A DNA stretch of 45,526 bases from Luminiphilus sp. (GTDB taxonomy: Bacteria; Pseudomonadota; Gammaproteobacteria; Pseudomonadales; Halieaceae): contig JAOHHD010000011.1 of assembly GCA_028117185.1 (NCBI GenBank), forward strand, positions 1 through 45,526, written 5' to 3'. Below are positions 35,078 through 42,489 of this stretch, one piece after another. Under the pieces are notes generated by a model. The model ran no database searches, was not told where the DNA came from, and saw only the letters and a program-made list of their open reading frames with translations. The position numbers and the translations under genes are program-made. Every line of letters begins with the position of its first letter. The first letter of the stretch is position 1.

Positions 35078-35257
35078 CTACTGCTTCGTCTTCAAAGCTC
35101 GGCTTTTATTGGCAAGAGAGCGAGGGCTGTAACGCTGGCGAATAACATGCCAGGCGGCAACTGGGTATTTCCACAGGGTTGGCAGGGCACTGCCGAAGTG
35201 ATTGAAAAGGTCAGAAAGGTTTACACCATGATGGTTTCGGATGAGTGAGCAAAGCGC
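35078..35257 (-). other. Open 59-codon frame directly after the PuuB-like stop codon
   Basis: After the TAA of the PuuB-like gene the same frame stays open for 59 codons to a TAG. It contains a protein-like stretch (WKYPVAAWHVIRQRY) and ends in a basic tail. It has no ATG, GTG or usable TTG near its 5' end. It may be a remnant of an ancestral gene end, a read-through extension, or chance. Confidence 0.3.
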
Positions 35258-36559
35258 TTACAGTAGGTCGAGTGCCTTGTAGTACGCCATACCGATTGCT
35301 AGCGCTGGTCGTCTAAAAAGTCGACCACCAGGAAAAGCCATATGAGAAATTTTGGCCATTGTCTCGAACCGATTCGATACTCCCGTGATGCTCTCGGCAG
35401 TGATTTTGGCCATCATATGGGTTGGCGCGACACCGTGGCCTGAGTAAGCCTGAAGGAAACGAATATTAGTGGTCAATCTGCCCAGTTGTGGCATTCGATT
35501 GATACCAATGCCAATCCAACCACTCCAGGCAAAGTCGATGTCGGCATCCGCGGTCTCCGGAAAAATTTCCGACATCTTTTTTTTCATCACCGGGATCAGG
35601 TTACTAGGCTCCATTCCCGTGTAATTAGAGAGTCCACCAAAAAGAAGGCGTCGATCTGCCGACAGTCGAAAGTAATCGAGTGCTGTTCTCGGATCGCAGA
35701 CGGCCACGTCGCCGGGCAGTATTGTCTTCGCGACATCAGCACTGAGAGGCTCCGTTGCAATGACAGAACTCGCCGAAGGTAAGACACGCGCACTCAATTT
35801 TGGGACAAGATCTCCCATATACGCATTACCTGCTAGGACCACCTGCTTAGCTTGTATACGACCATGCTCGGTTTCAACGATAGGTTGATCGCCATGAATC
35901 AGCTTGATGACTCTGGATTGCTCAAAAATCTGTGCACCTAAATGACTGGCTGCTTTGGCCTCGCCAATACATAAGTTGAGTGGATGGACATGGCCGTTGG
36001 CAGTGTTGTAGAGACCGCCTAAGTAGCGCTCAGAGTTCACTACGGATTTCAATTCTTGCGCATCCAATAGGGTATAGGGATGAGGATTACCAATGGTTTT
36101 TTCCCAGTCTCGCCACGCCGCGAATTGCTTCATATGCTTTGGCTTGAGGGCGACGTCGCAATAGCCCCATTTTAGATCGCAGTCGATGTCATAGGTGGCG
36201 ACGCGATCCTTAATGATGTCTCGGGCCTCAACGCCCATCTGATAAATAGCGTTAATGCCGCTCTCACCGATTGATTTTCTGAAACGCTCAGGCGTGTGGC
36301 CAATGCCGCCAATGATCTGACCGCCATTGCGCCCTGTGGCACCCCAGCCAATGCGATTTGCCTCGACAAGCACCACCTCAAGGCCGCGTTCACTGAGTTC
36401 GACGGCGGTGTTGACCCCAGAAAAGCCACCCCCGACGACGACGACGTCGCAGGAGAGTCGCTCTGTCAGCATAGGGTACGCAGTGGTCTGGTTTACCGTG
36501 GCTGCATAGTAAGAGGCAGCATGCTCTGCGGTATCTCTGATTGCGCGTAATCCAAACAT
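35258..36559 (-). CDS. puuB: Gamma-glutamylputrescine oxidase-like FAD oxidoreductase
   Basis: 433 residues, near the E. coli PuuB length. The DAO-fold FAD motif is CDVVVVGGGFSGVNTAVELSE (GxGxxG-type, residues 43-48), followed by EANRIGWGATGRNGGQ. Several segments follow E. coli PuuB closely: SYYAATVN, GHVHPLNLCIGEA, VLAGNAYMGD, RMPQLGRL and QAYSGHGV. PuuB oxidises gamma-glutamylputrescine to gamma-glutamyl-aminobutyraldehyde. GGAG lies about 12 bases before ATG 36559. It is divergent from the glutamine-synthetase-like puuA gene with 167 bases between, which supports a shared function and shared control. Other glutamyl-amines are possible substrates. No puuC, puuD or puuR gene is in the window. 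Confidence 0.85.
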   Translation of the reverse strand: MFGLRAIRDTAEHAASYYAATVNQTTAYPMLTERLSCDVVVVGGGFSGVNTAVELSERGLEVVLVEANRIGWGATGRNGGQIIGGIGHTPERFRKSIGESGINAIYQMGVEARDIIKDRVATYDIDCDLKWGYCDVALKPKHMKQFAAWRDWEKTIGNPHPYTLLDAQELKSVVNSERYLGGLYNTANGHVHPLNLCIGEAKAASHLGAQIFEQSRVIKLIHGDQPIVETEHGRIQAKQVVLAGNAYMGDLVPKLSARVLPSASSVIATEPLSADVAKTILPGDVAVCDPRTALDYFRLSADRRLLFGGLSNYTGMEPSNLIPVMKKKMSEIFPETADADIDFAWSGWIGIGINRMPQLGRLTTNIRFLQAYSGHGVAPTHMMAKITAESITGVSNRFETMAKISHMAFPGGRLFRRPALAIGMAYYKALDLL

Positions 36560-36726
36560 TGCTCATGCTCCGCAAGCGCCACCGAGGTCATCGAAAAAAA
36601 GGTGGGGGCGTGAGCATAGTGTACCCAATTGGCTTTGTTGCCGTGGGCTGCTTTTGATCGTGGGTGGACAAACCCCGCATTCGCGCCTACTTTCTCTTTC
36701 GTAATGCGATCAAAGTGTAGTCACAC

Positions 36727-38109
36727 ATGAATTTTGCAACGCTTGAAGAGCTACGGCAGTTTTTGACTGCGAATCCAGAGATACAAGTTTTAGAGCTGTT
36801 AATGCCAGATTTGTCCGGCATCCTTCGCGCAAAGCGGATCCATTTATCTGAGTTTGAGCGACTCTTCAACGGCTCTTTTTTGACGCCACGCTCGGCCCCT
36901 CTCTTGGGTATTAGAGGTGATTGGTATGACGACATTCCGCTGACAGAACTGGGGGGAGATCCTGATCAGATTATTCGCCCGGTGGCCGGCACCCTTGCTG
37001 TGGTGCCTTGGTACGACTCACCAGTAGCGCAAGTCGTAGTAGCGTATACGCAAGATGATGGCGCGCTTGATTGGGTTGATGCTCGTCAACCACTGCAATC
37101 GGTATTGGCCTGCCTTGAAAAAGCGGGATTGTCTGCGACAGTCGCCACGGAACTTGAGTTTTATTTGCTTGCCAACACCGATGACAATCGGCCCGCGCCA
37201 TTGCGTGGCAACATTCCCGGTACGGCAATGCAGCAAGAGGGCATTCAGTACTGCATGGCCGATGACCTCTTTGATTGTGATGCGTTTTTGAATGACGTTC
37301 GGATCGCCAGTGAATTACAAGGCGTTCCGTTGACCACGATTCACAGCGAATTTTCTCCGGGGCAGTGGGAGATTAATACGCACCATCAGCAAGATGCTGT
37401 GCTGGCTGGAACACATGCCTTACTCCTGAGACGAATCGTGAAAGGTGTTGCCCGAAAGCACGGTTTTGGCGCCACATTTATGGCCAAGCCCTTTACCGAT
37501 ATCGCCGGCAGTGGCATGCATATCCACACCAGTATTTATGATCGTGATGGGGTGAATGTCTTTGCCGACCCAGACCCGATCGATCCGCCACGCCTGATGC
37601 CTCGCTTGCGCCATGCCGTAGCGGGGCTGGGTGCGCTGCTGGATGAGTCTATGCTGTGCCTGGCACCTCATCCCAATTCTTACCGCCGATTTAGAGCCGG
37701 CGCGTTAGCGCCCTCCGGCCGAAGTTGGGGTTATGATCACAGGGAGGTTGCGCTGCGTGTTCCTCGATCGTCAGAGCACAATCGCCGCATCGAGCACCGC
37801 GTCGCTGGTGCTGATGCCAATCCTTATCTAGCACTTGCGACGGTTTTAGCGGGTATACATTACGGGCTAGAACAACAGTTGCTGCCGGGTGATCCCATAC
37901 CAAGAGAGGCTGATCTCTCGACTGATGAGACGACGCTGCCAAAACGACTGGACGCGGCGATCGCCCTTTTTGCTAACAGCGAGGTGCTGTCGACCTACTT
38001 AGGCTCAGCATTTACAGCGGTTTACACGGCTATGCGCCAAGGTGAAAGTAATGCCTACCATGCGCAGGTGCCTGATGTAGATTACGCTTGGTACCTGCGC
38101 GCTCTATAG
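36727..38109 (+). CDS. puuA: Gamma-glutamylputrescine synthetase-like (glutamine synthetase family)
   Basis: 460 residues of the glutamine synthetase fold, PuuA group. Typical elements are LLMPDLSGILRAKRI at the N-terminus, ATELEFYLL with metal-binding glutamates, QWEINTHHQQD, the ATP-site FMAKPF, and GSGMHIHTSIYD with the metal His. The HRVAGADANPYLALA segment is identical in kind to E. coli PuuA. There is no adenylylation-site motif of GlnA. The enzyme ligates glutamate to putrescine or another amine using ATP. It is divergent from the PuuB-like gene; agmatinase at 17.6 kb could provide putrescine. The Shine-Dalgarno is weak. Other amines, such as ethanolamine or isopropylamine, remain possible for this family. 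Confidence 0.87.
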   Translation: MNFATLEELRQFLTANPEIQVLELLMPDLSGILRAKRIHLSEFERLFNGSFLTPRSAPLLGIRGDWYDDIPLTELGGDPDQIIRPVAGTLAVVPWYDSPVAQVVVAYTQDDGALDWVDARQPLQSVLACLEKAGLSATVATELEFYLLANTDDNRPAPLRGNIPGTAMQQEGIQYCMADDLFDCDAFLNDVRIASELQGVPLTTIHSEFSPGQWEINTHHQQDAVLAGTHALLLRRIVKGVARKHGFGATFMAKPFTDIAGSGMHIHTSIYDRDGVNVFADPDPIDPPRLMPRLRHAVAGLGALLDESMLCLAPHPNSYRRFRAGALAPSGRSWGYDHREVALRVPRSSEHNRRIEHRVAGADANPYLALATVLAGIHYGLEQQLLPGDPIPREADLSTDETTLPKRLDAAIALFANSEVLSTYLGSAFTAVYTAMRQGESNAYHAQVPDVDYAWYLRAL

Positions 38110-38179
38110 CGCGATGGCGAAGCTAATGCTCAGCCGTCGCTGCAGGTGTCAGGTTGCGTTACCCGGGCGGGTCTAGCGC

Positions 38180-38434
38180 TTAATTGTCAGATAGCAGATT
38201 AATTTTTGCTTTTGCACAGTCAAATTCGTCTGCTGCGGTCGCATTGACGACCTTCTGCTTCGGTTGAAAACGGTCGCCTGCCTCTTCTGCATTTTCCTCT
38301 GCGACCGCGGCTATTGCTCGAGCATTAGCGGGCTCACAAGAGGCGGGCGAAATACGGTAGATCTTTGCAGTTTCGCCTGCCTTTTCCGGCGCGACACAGT
38401 CACCTCGAACAATGGCGCGTTGGTCGGTAACGAC
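38180..38434 (-). pseudogene. Start-less coding remnant encoding an 84-residue protein tail
   Basis: A minus-strand frame is open from the codon after a TAG (38435-38437) to a TAA at 38180. It encodes 84 residues with natural-looking composition, including ARAIAAVAEENAEEAGDRF and the tail DEFDCAKAKINLLSDN. Three Cys and many Ala/Glu suggest a small exported or soluble protein. There is no ATG, GTG or TTG in the frame. The 5' part is either lost, frameshifted, or initiated at a rare codon such as ATT. It lies downstream of the polytopic membrane protein gene on the same strand. No family was recognised. Confidence 0.35.
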
Positions 38435-38543
38435 CTAAGCCACTCCCATGAGGCTAAGATCGATGGGGTAGTGGCGCGTTGCCGAGCGCGGATAGACAGA
38501 CCGACACCCTTGCCGCGACCAACGCTAATCACATGTTCTGAGT

Positions 38544-39386
38544 CTATGCCAATTCGGGCGTCAGATGGCGCGGAGATGATGTAAGCCCTCGCCGTAACCA
38601 CATCCCCACGCCTAATACACATAAGGGTATAAATGGTTCGAAAGGCCAAAATGGCAGCCATAACGCCAGCTCGCTTGACCAAGCGGAGCGCAGCAGTGCA
38701 GCGGATACCAGAGGCTGCCAGAGGTGGCCGGAGCCGGCCAATATTAAGGCGCCTATTATTACCCCGGTGCCGAGTACACGCAGCGGGGACCAGTGGACAG
38801 TGTGGGAGGCTGTCACGCGACCCCAGGCAACAATGCGCAATGCAAATGCGGTGAAGCCCAAGCAGTAAAAACTGATATCCCACCAATGTTGCGTCTGGTA
38901 ATAAAAAACATTCCACCAATACACGCTAAAGGGGTAGGCCCATAAAAAGTAAATCCCCGCGCGGTGTAGGAAAGTCCACTGATGCGGTGTCAGGTGACGT
39001 CGGAAAAAACCAAATGACGTGATGGTCATAGCGCCTAAAAATAAATAGCCGCTGCTACCCTCTAGTTCATCGCGGAGTAGATATATTTCGGCATAGTAAT
39101 GTTCGCTGTGCGCAGAGGAGACGATAAAAATAAAGGCCCCTTGCCATGCCATGGCCGTCGCAAAAGAGAGCCCAAGGTAACGCCTGTTTCGCAGCAGCCA
39201 TCGGGATCCCTCGTTGGGGAAAAGCTTAAAGAGTGCCGACGTTGCCGTGACTAAAAAGATAAAGGGGACCGCCCATCGTACCGAGTACTGAATCATTTCC
39301 GAGATAACTTGAGGCGACGCCAGATCAAGATTGACGACCTGTGCGACCATGAAGCTATTGATAAAAATGGCGAACAACCCAAACAA
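38544..39386 (-). CDS. Polytopic inner-membrane protein of unknown function
   Basis: About 280 residues with 7-8 hydrophobic segments (near 3-20, 31-55, 70-93, 112-130, 139-160, 167-190, 204-223 and 240-266). The middle (RRYLGLSFATAMAWQ, GFFRRHLTPHQWTFLHRAG) recalls the transmembrane ferric-reductase/MsrQ pattern. However, the first conserved heme His of that pattern is replaced, so heme binding is uncertain. The start is unclear: TTG 39386 is used here, and the frame stays open upstream to 39450 without ATG. It is divergent from the small membrane protein and the flavoprotein operon. A role as redox partner or membrane anchor for that operon is only a guess. Confidence 0.55.
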   Translation of the reverse strand: MFGLFAIFINSFMVAQVVNLDLASPQVISEMIQYSVRWAVPFIFLVTATSALFKLFPNEGSRWLLRNRRYLGLSFATAMAWQGAFIFIVSSAHSEHYYAEIYLLRDELEGSSGYLFLGAMTITSFGFFRRHLTPHQWTFLHRAGIYFLWAYPFSVYWWNVFYYQTQHWWDISFYCLGFTAFALRIVAWGRVTASHTVHWSPLRVLGTGVIIGALILAGSGHLWQPLVSAALLRSAWSSELALWLPFWPFEPFIPLCVLGVGMWLRRGLTSSPRHLTPELA

Positions 39387-39538
39387 AAGCCACCCGTTAA
39401 GCCATTTTGAGCGAAATAGACGCCTTTCCCACTGCCCACTCCCACATCAGTACCCGCAGCGAATACTTTATCTTATGTCCACGAGGGTGGGGTTATGGTG
39501 TCGTGGTGGCACAGCGAGCGTATGGCCTTAGGGGATAA

Positions 39539-39784
39539 ATGAGATACTCTGATGCGCTACGGAGGGGTTCAATTGTGAAGTGGCTGAGGTCGTTGGTGCT
39601 GTGGTTGTTGATTGCGGCGCCTTGGATGGGGGCGTTGTATGTCCACTTTTGGCTGGCGGATGGCCAATTGTGGTCGGTGGAACAGCCCTATCGGCAACTC
39701 ACATCGGTGATTATGTTAGCAGTGGGAATGTCAGCTAGCTTTGCGCTGTACTGTGCCTTATTTCGTGGCGGCAGGCCCCGATAA
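39539..39784 (+). CDS. Small membrane protein, two helices
   Basis: An 81-residue protein preceded by AGGGGA at 5 bases, a good ribosome-binding site. Two hydrophobic segments are evident (about 17-36, LRSLVLWLLIAAPWMGALYV, and 53-73, TSVIMLAVGMSASFALYCAL). It ends in a short basic tail. No family is recognised. It is the first gene of a plus-strand group with the NTF2-like gene (72 bases downstream) and the Tat flavoprotein. The short spacing suggests co-transcription. Confidence 0.6.
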   Translation: MRYSDALRRGSIVKWLRSLVLWLLIAAPWMGALYVHFWLADGQLWSVEQPYRQLTSVIMLAVGMSASFALYCALFRGGRPR

Positions 39785-39856
39785 CGTGATCGAACCACCG
39801 TCGGGTGTCGACGCGATAAATGATGTGCGTTTGCCGAATGTTTGGAGGATCAGAGT

Positions 39857-40351
39857 ATGCGTATAGCCTTGCAAGTTGAGGGTAGTGTGTCGCGCAGGAC
39901 AGGTTGGGTAGCGATTGTAGTGATGGCCTCATGGTTATTGTCTGATGCCATTTACGCTGAACCGCACAACGATGCTGAACAGTGGTATCGCACTTCCTAT
40001 GCGGTTTTGTGGTCAGGCAATCCCGCCGATAATATCGATGAAATCCTGCGTCATTATGCGCCACATATTGTGACGCACACCGAGGCTGGCGAGGTGCGCA
40101 GTGATGCACGTGATGCGTGGCTCAGAGGGCCAATGGCTGAGTGGGTGGCCGATGGGTGGCAATCTGCCGAACTGATCCAGTTAGCCACTACGGTTATCAA
40201 TGGGAGTACGGCAACCTTTATGGCGCGATGGCGTGATCTCTATGCCGACGGAGCGACCGAGGAGAGTTGTGGTTGGTATCTGGCAGATCGAATCGATAAG
40301 CAATGGATGATTACGGCTTATGCCGATAGCGTTTGTGACGATGCTGAATAA
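39857..40351 (+). CDS. Exported SnoaL/NTF2-like protein
   Basis: 164 residues. The start ATG 39857 has GGAGG at 8 bases. A signal peptide (WVAIVVMASWLLSDAIYA) covers roughly residues 18-35. The mature domain looks like an NTF2/SnoaL cone fold: an N-terminal helix (DAEQWYRTSYAVLWSG), Tyr/His-containing strands (HYAPHIVTHTEAG) and C-terminal strands (TATFMARWRDLYADG, QWMITAYADSV). Two Cys (ESCGW and SVCDD) may form a disulfide after export. Its role may be to bind or isomerise a small ligand. It lies 34 bases before the Tat flavoprotein gene, so both probably act in the periplasm. Confidence 0.68.
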   Translation: MRIALQVEGSVSRRTGWVAIVVMASWLLSDAIYAEPHNDAEQWYRTSYAVLWSGNPADNIDEILRHYAPHIVTHTEAGEVRSDARDAWLRGPMAEWVADGWQSAELIQLATTVINGSTATFMARWRDLYADGATEESCGWYLADRIDKQWMITAYADSVCDDAE

Positions 40352-40385
40352 ATCGTTTGCTTAGCGATGGCATGAAGAGGATCGG

Positions 40386-42269
40386 ATGACGCGTTTTACG
40401 GACAAAGTGCTCGGCATGAAGGCCGACATCACGCGCCGCGAATTTGTGCAGGGCAGCGCTGTTGCGTTGGGCGCCTCAGTGGCATCAGGGCTGGTTGCCG
40501 TCGATGCCAACAGTAGCCTGATGTCCGACAGCGAAACTTTTCCGCTTCACTATCCCCCTATCAAAACTGGTTTGAGAGGTTCTCATGCGGGAGCCTATGA
40601 AGTTGCCCACGCCCTCGCGCGGGACGGTGCGCGATTTCCTGATCCTGATTTGTTAGAAGAGCACTATGACTTAATCGTGGTCGGTGCGGGTATCTCGGGT
40701 CTGGCAGCCGCGCATTATTATCGACAGCAGTTTGGCGCCGATGCGCGCATTTTGTTGCTTGAAAATCACGATGATTTTGGGGGCCATGCGAAACGAAACG
40801 AATTTCATCAAAGTGGCCAAATGGTTCTCTCATTGGGGGGTACTCATAATTTAGAGTGGTGGCGCTTCAGCGATACCGTAAAGCGCTTCATGGCTGAGCA
40901 CGGCGTCAATACGGCAGCGATGCGCGATCAAATGACATTTCAATACGGTCGCTCCGCGCCCAACAGTCCCGCTATGTGGTTTGATCGAGAAACCTATGGT
41001 GAAGATCTTCTGTTGCCGCAATGTAATCTGAGTCGAAAACTGACACCCGAGGTGATCGAACGCATCCCAATTTCTCGGTCTGGACGCAATACCTTAAAAC
41101 GTTTTTACGAAAGTGCGCCGGTACTGTTTTCAGATAAAACCGAAGCAGAGATCGAGGCGCTACTCAGCAGCATGAGTTACCCCGACTTTTTGCGCCAATA
41201 CGGTGGGCTGGCAGACGATGCAGTGCAACTTTTTGCGAAGGAGGAGCACGGATCGTGGGGGCTCGAAATGCGCGCTATTTCAGCGACCGAGGCGTTGTGG
41301 GAGGGGTACCCGGGCGCACATCTTTTTTCTGATGAGGGCTGGAAAGAGGACTCGTTTGGCTACCCAGTCGCGATGTGGCCAGATGGCAATGCCAGTCTTG
41401 TAAGACTGATGGTAGCGCGCCTTATGCCCCACGTAGCGCCTGACGCGCATGCCGATAATGTCGCGATGGCGAATTTTAATTATGCGGCGCTAGATGAGGA
41501 GGCGGCGTCTGTCAGATTACGCCTCGATGCCACAGCAGTGGGCATTGAAAATACTGACGGCGGCGTCACAGTGGATTATGTGAAAGAAGGACGCCTTTTA
41601 CGCATTACGTCACAGCACGCAGTGCTGGCTTGTTATCACAGCATCATTCCTCATTTATGCCCGACCTTGGGCGAGGCGCAAAAAGAAGCGTTGCGATACC
41701 AAGTGAAAACGCCAATGTTGTTGACTAATGTGCTGATCCGAAACAGTGGCGCCTTAACAAAATTGGGTGTTGATGCGATTTCATGCCCGGGTCGATTGCA
41801 TGCTCGGTTATTCATGTTTCGCGGCATCAATACTGGGGGTTATCAGTACTCTGAAGGAGCTGAGGGCGCGGTATCACTTGTTTTTTGGGGCACTATCTCG
41901 CCGCCCGAGGAAGCCCATGATCTGAAAAGTCAGCTCCGAGGATCCAGAGAAAAGTTGTTGGCACTGACCTTTGACGATTTCGAGCGAGAGGTCCGCACCG
42001 TGCTGCACGGCTTGCTGGGGCCGGAGGGTTTTGACGTGACAGAGGATATTCTTGCCATTACGGTCAACCGTTGGCCCCATGGATACGCCTATGAATATAT
42101 GCAGTTATGGGATCCCCAGTGGGAGCCTGGTAAAGCCCCCCACGAAATTGCCCGTCGACCTTTTGGCGCCATCGCCATCGCCAACTCAGATGCGGGTGCC
42201 TCTGCTTATACGCATGTTGCGATAGATGAGGCGAATAGGGCGATATCAGAGCTGGTGAATGTGGGATAA
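40386..42269 (+). CDS. Tat-exported FAD oxidoreductase, spermidine dehydrogenase-like
   Basis: A 627-residue flavoprotein. The Tat signal is TRREFVQ (Arg17/Arg18) with a hydrophobic stretch to about residue 38. The FAD-binding motif is YDLIVVGAGISGLAAAHYY (from residue 94), then LLLENHDDFGGHAKRNEF. The region before it (TGLRGSHAGAYEVAHALARDG) is characteristic of the family that contains Pseudomonas SpdH. SpdH cleaves spermidine to 1,3-diaminopropane and 4-aminobutanal, and binds FAD and heme. The C-terminus (FGAIAIANSDAGASAYTHVAIDEANRA) fits the closing FAD motif. Substrate assignment is tentative, since other members are uncharacterised. The nearby puuA/puuB-like genes favour a polyamine. 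AGAGGAT lies upstream of ATG 40386. It closes a three-gene unit and precedes TBDT 4. Confidence 0.7.
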   Translation: MTRFTDKVLGMKADITRREFVQGSAVALGASVASGLVAVDANSSLMSDSETFPLHYPPIKTGLRGSHAGAYEVAHALARDGARFPDPDLLEEHYDLIVVGAGISGLAAAHYYRQQFGADARILLLENHDDFGGHAKRNEFHQSGQMVLSLGGTHNLEWWRFSDTVKRFMAEHGVNTAAMRDQMTFQYGRSAPNSPAMWFDRETYGEDLLLPQCNLSRKLTPEVIERIPISRSGRNTLKRFYESAPVLFSDKTEAEIEALLSSMSYPDFLRQYGGLADDAVQLFAKEEHGSWGLEMRAISATEALWEGYPGAHLFSDEGWKEDSFGYPVAMWPDGNASLVRLMVARLMPHVAPDAHADNVAMANFNYAALDEEAASVRLRLDATAVGIENTDGGVTVDYVKEGRLLRITSQHAVLACYHSIIPHLCPTLGEAQKEALRYQVKTPMLLTNVLIRNSGALTKLGVDAISCPGRLHARLFMFRGINTGGYQYSEGAEGAVSLVFWGTISPPEEAHDLKSQLRGSREKLLALTFDDFEREVRTVLHGLLGPEGFDVTEDILAITVNRWPHGYAYEYMQLWDPQWEPGKAPHEIARRPFGAIAIANSDAGASAYTHVAIDEANRAISELVNVG

Positions 42270-42386
42270 AAAAAGGCTCAATAGCACGCTAAGAGAACAA
42301 TTTTTGCTAAAAAGCCGTTTTTTAGAAGCATATAGTTGGAATATCAGCTAACAGACTGATAAATATCATTTTTTAGATTTTTAATG

Positions 42387-42418
42387 GTGCGGTTTTCGTA
42401 GTGTTTTTGTGCGGTTTT
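42387..42418 (+). repeat. 10-bp direct repeat in the TBDT 4 leader
   Basis: GTGCGGTTTT occurs at 42387-42396 and 42409-42418, 22 bases start to start, about two DNA turns. It lies within a markedly AT-rich leader (42270-42489). It may be a regulator binding site for the receptor gene. Confidence 0.5.
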
Positions 42419-42489
42419 TTCAGCTATCGTGGGTGAGTAAGTGTTTAAAAGTGAGCCAAAAAAATAAAACAGTCCCTTACGGAGGCAAC

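Noticed and set aside
38311..38919. 202-codon minus-strand frame overlapping the membrane protein
   Set aside because: Most of it is out of frame with the clearly hydrophobic membrane protein, which is the better coding frame. The tail beyond the overlap is not protein-like enough to accept.
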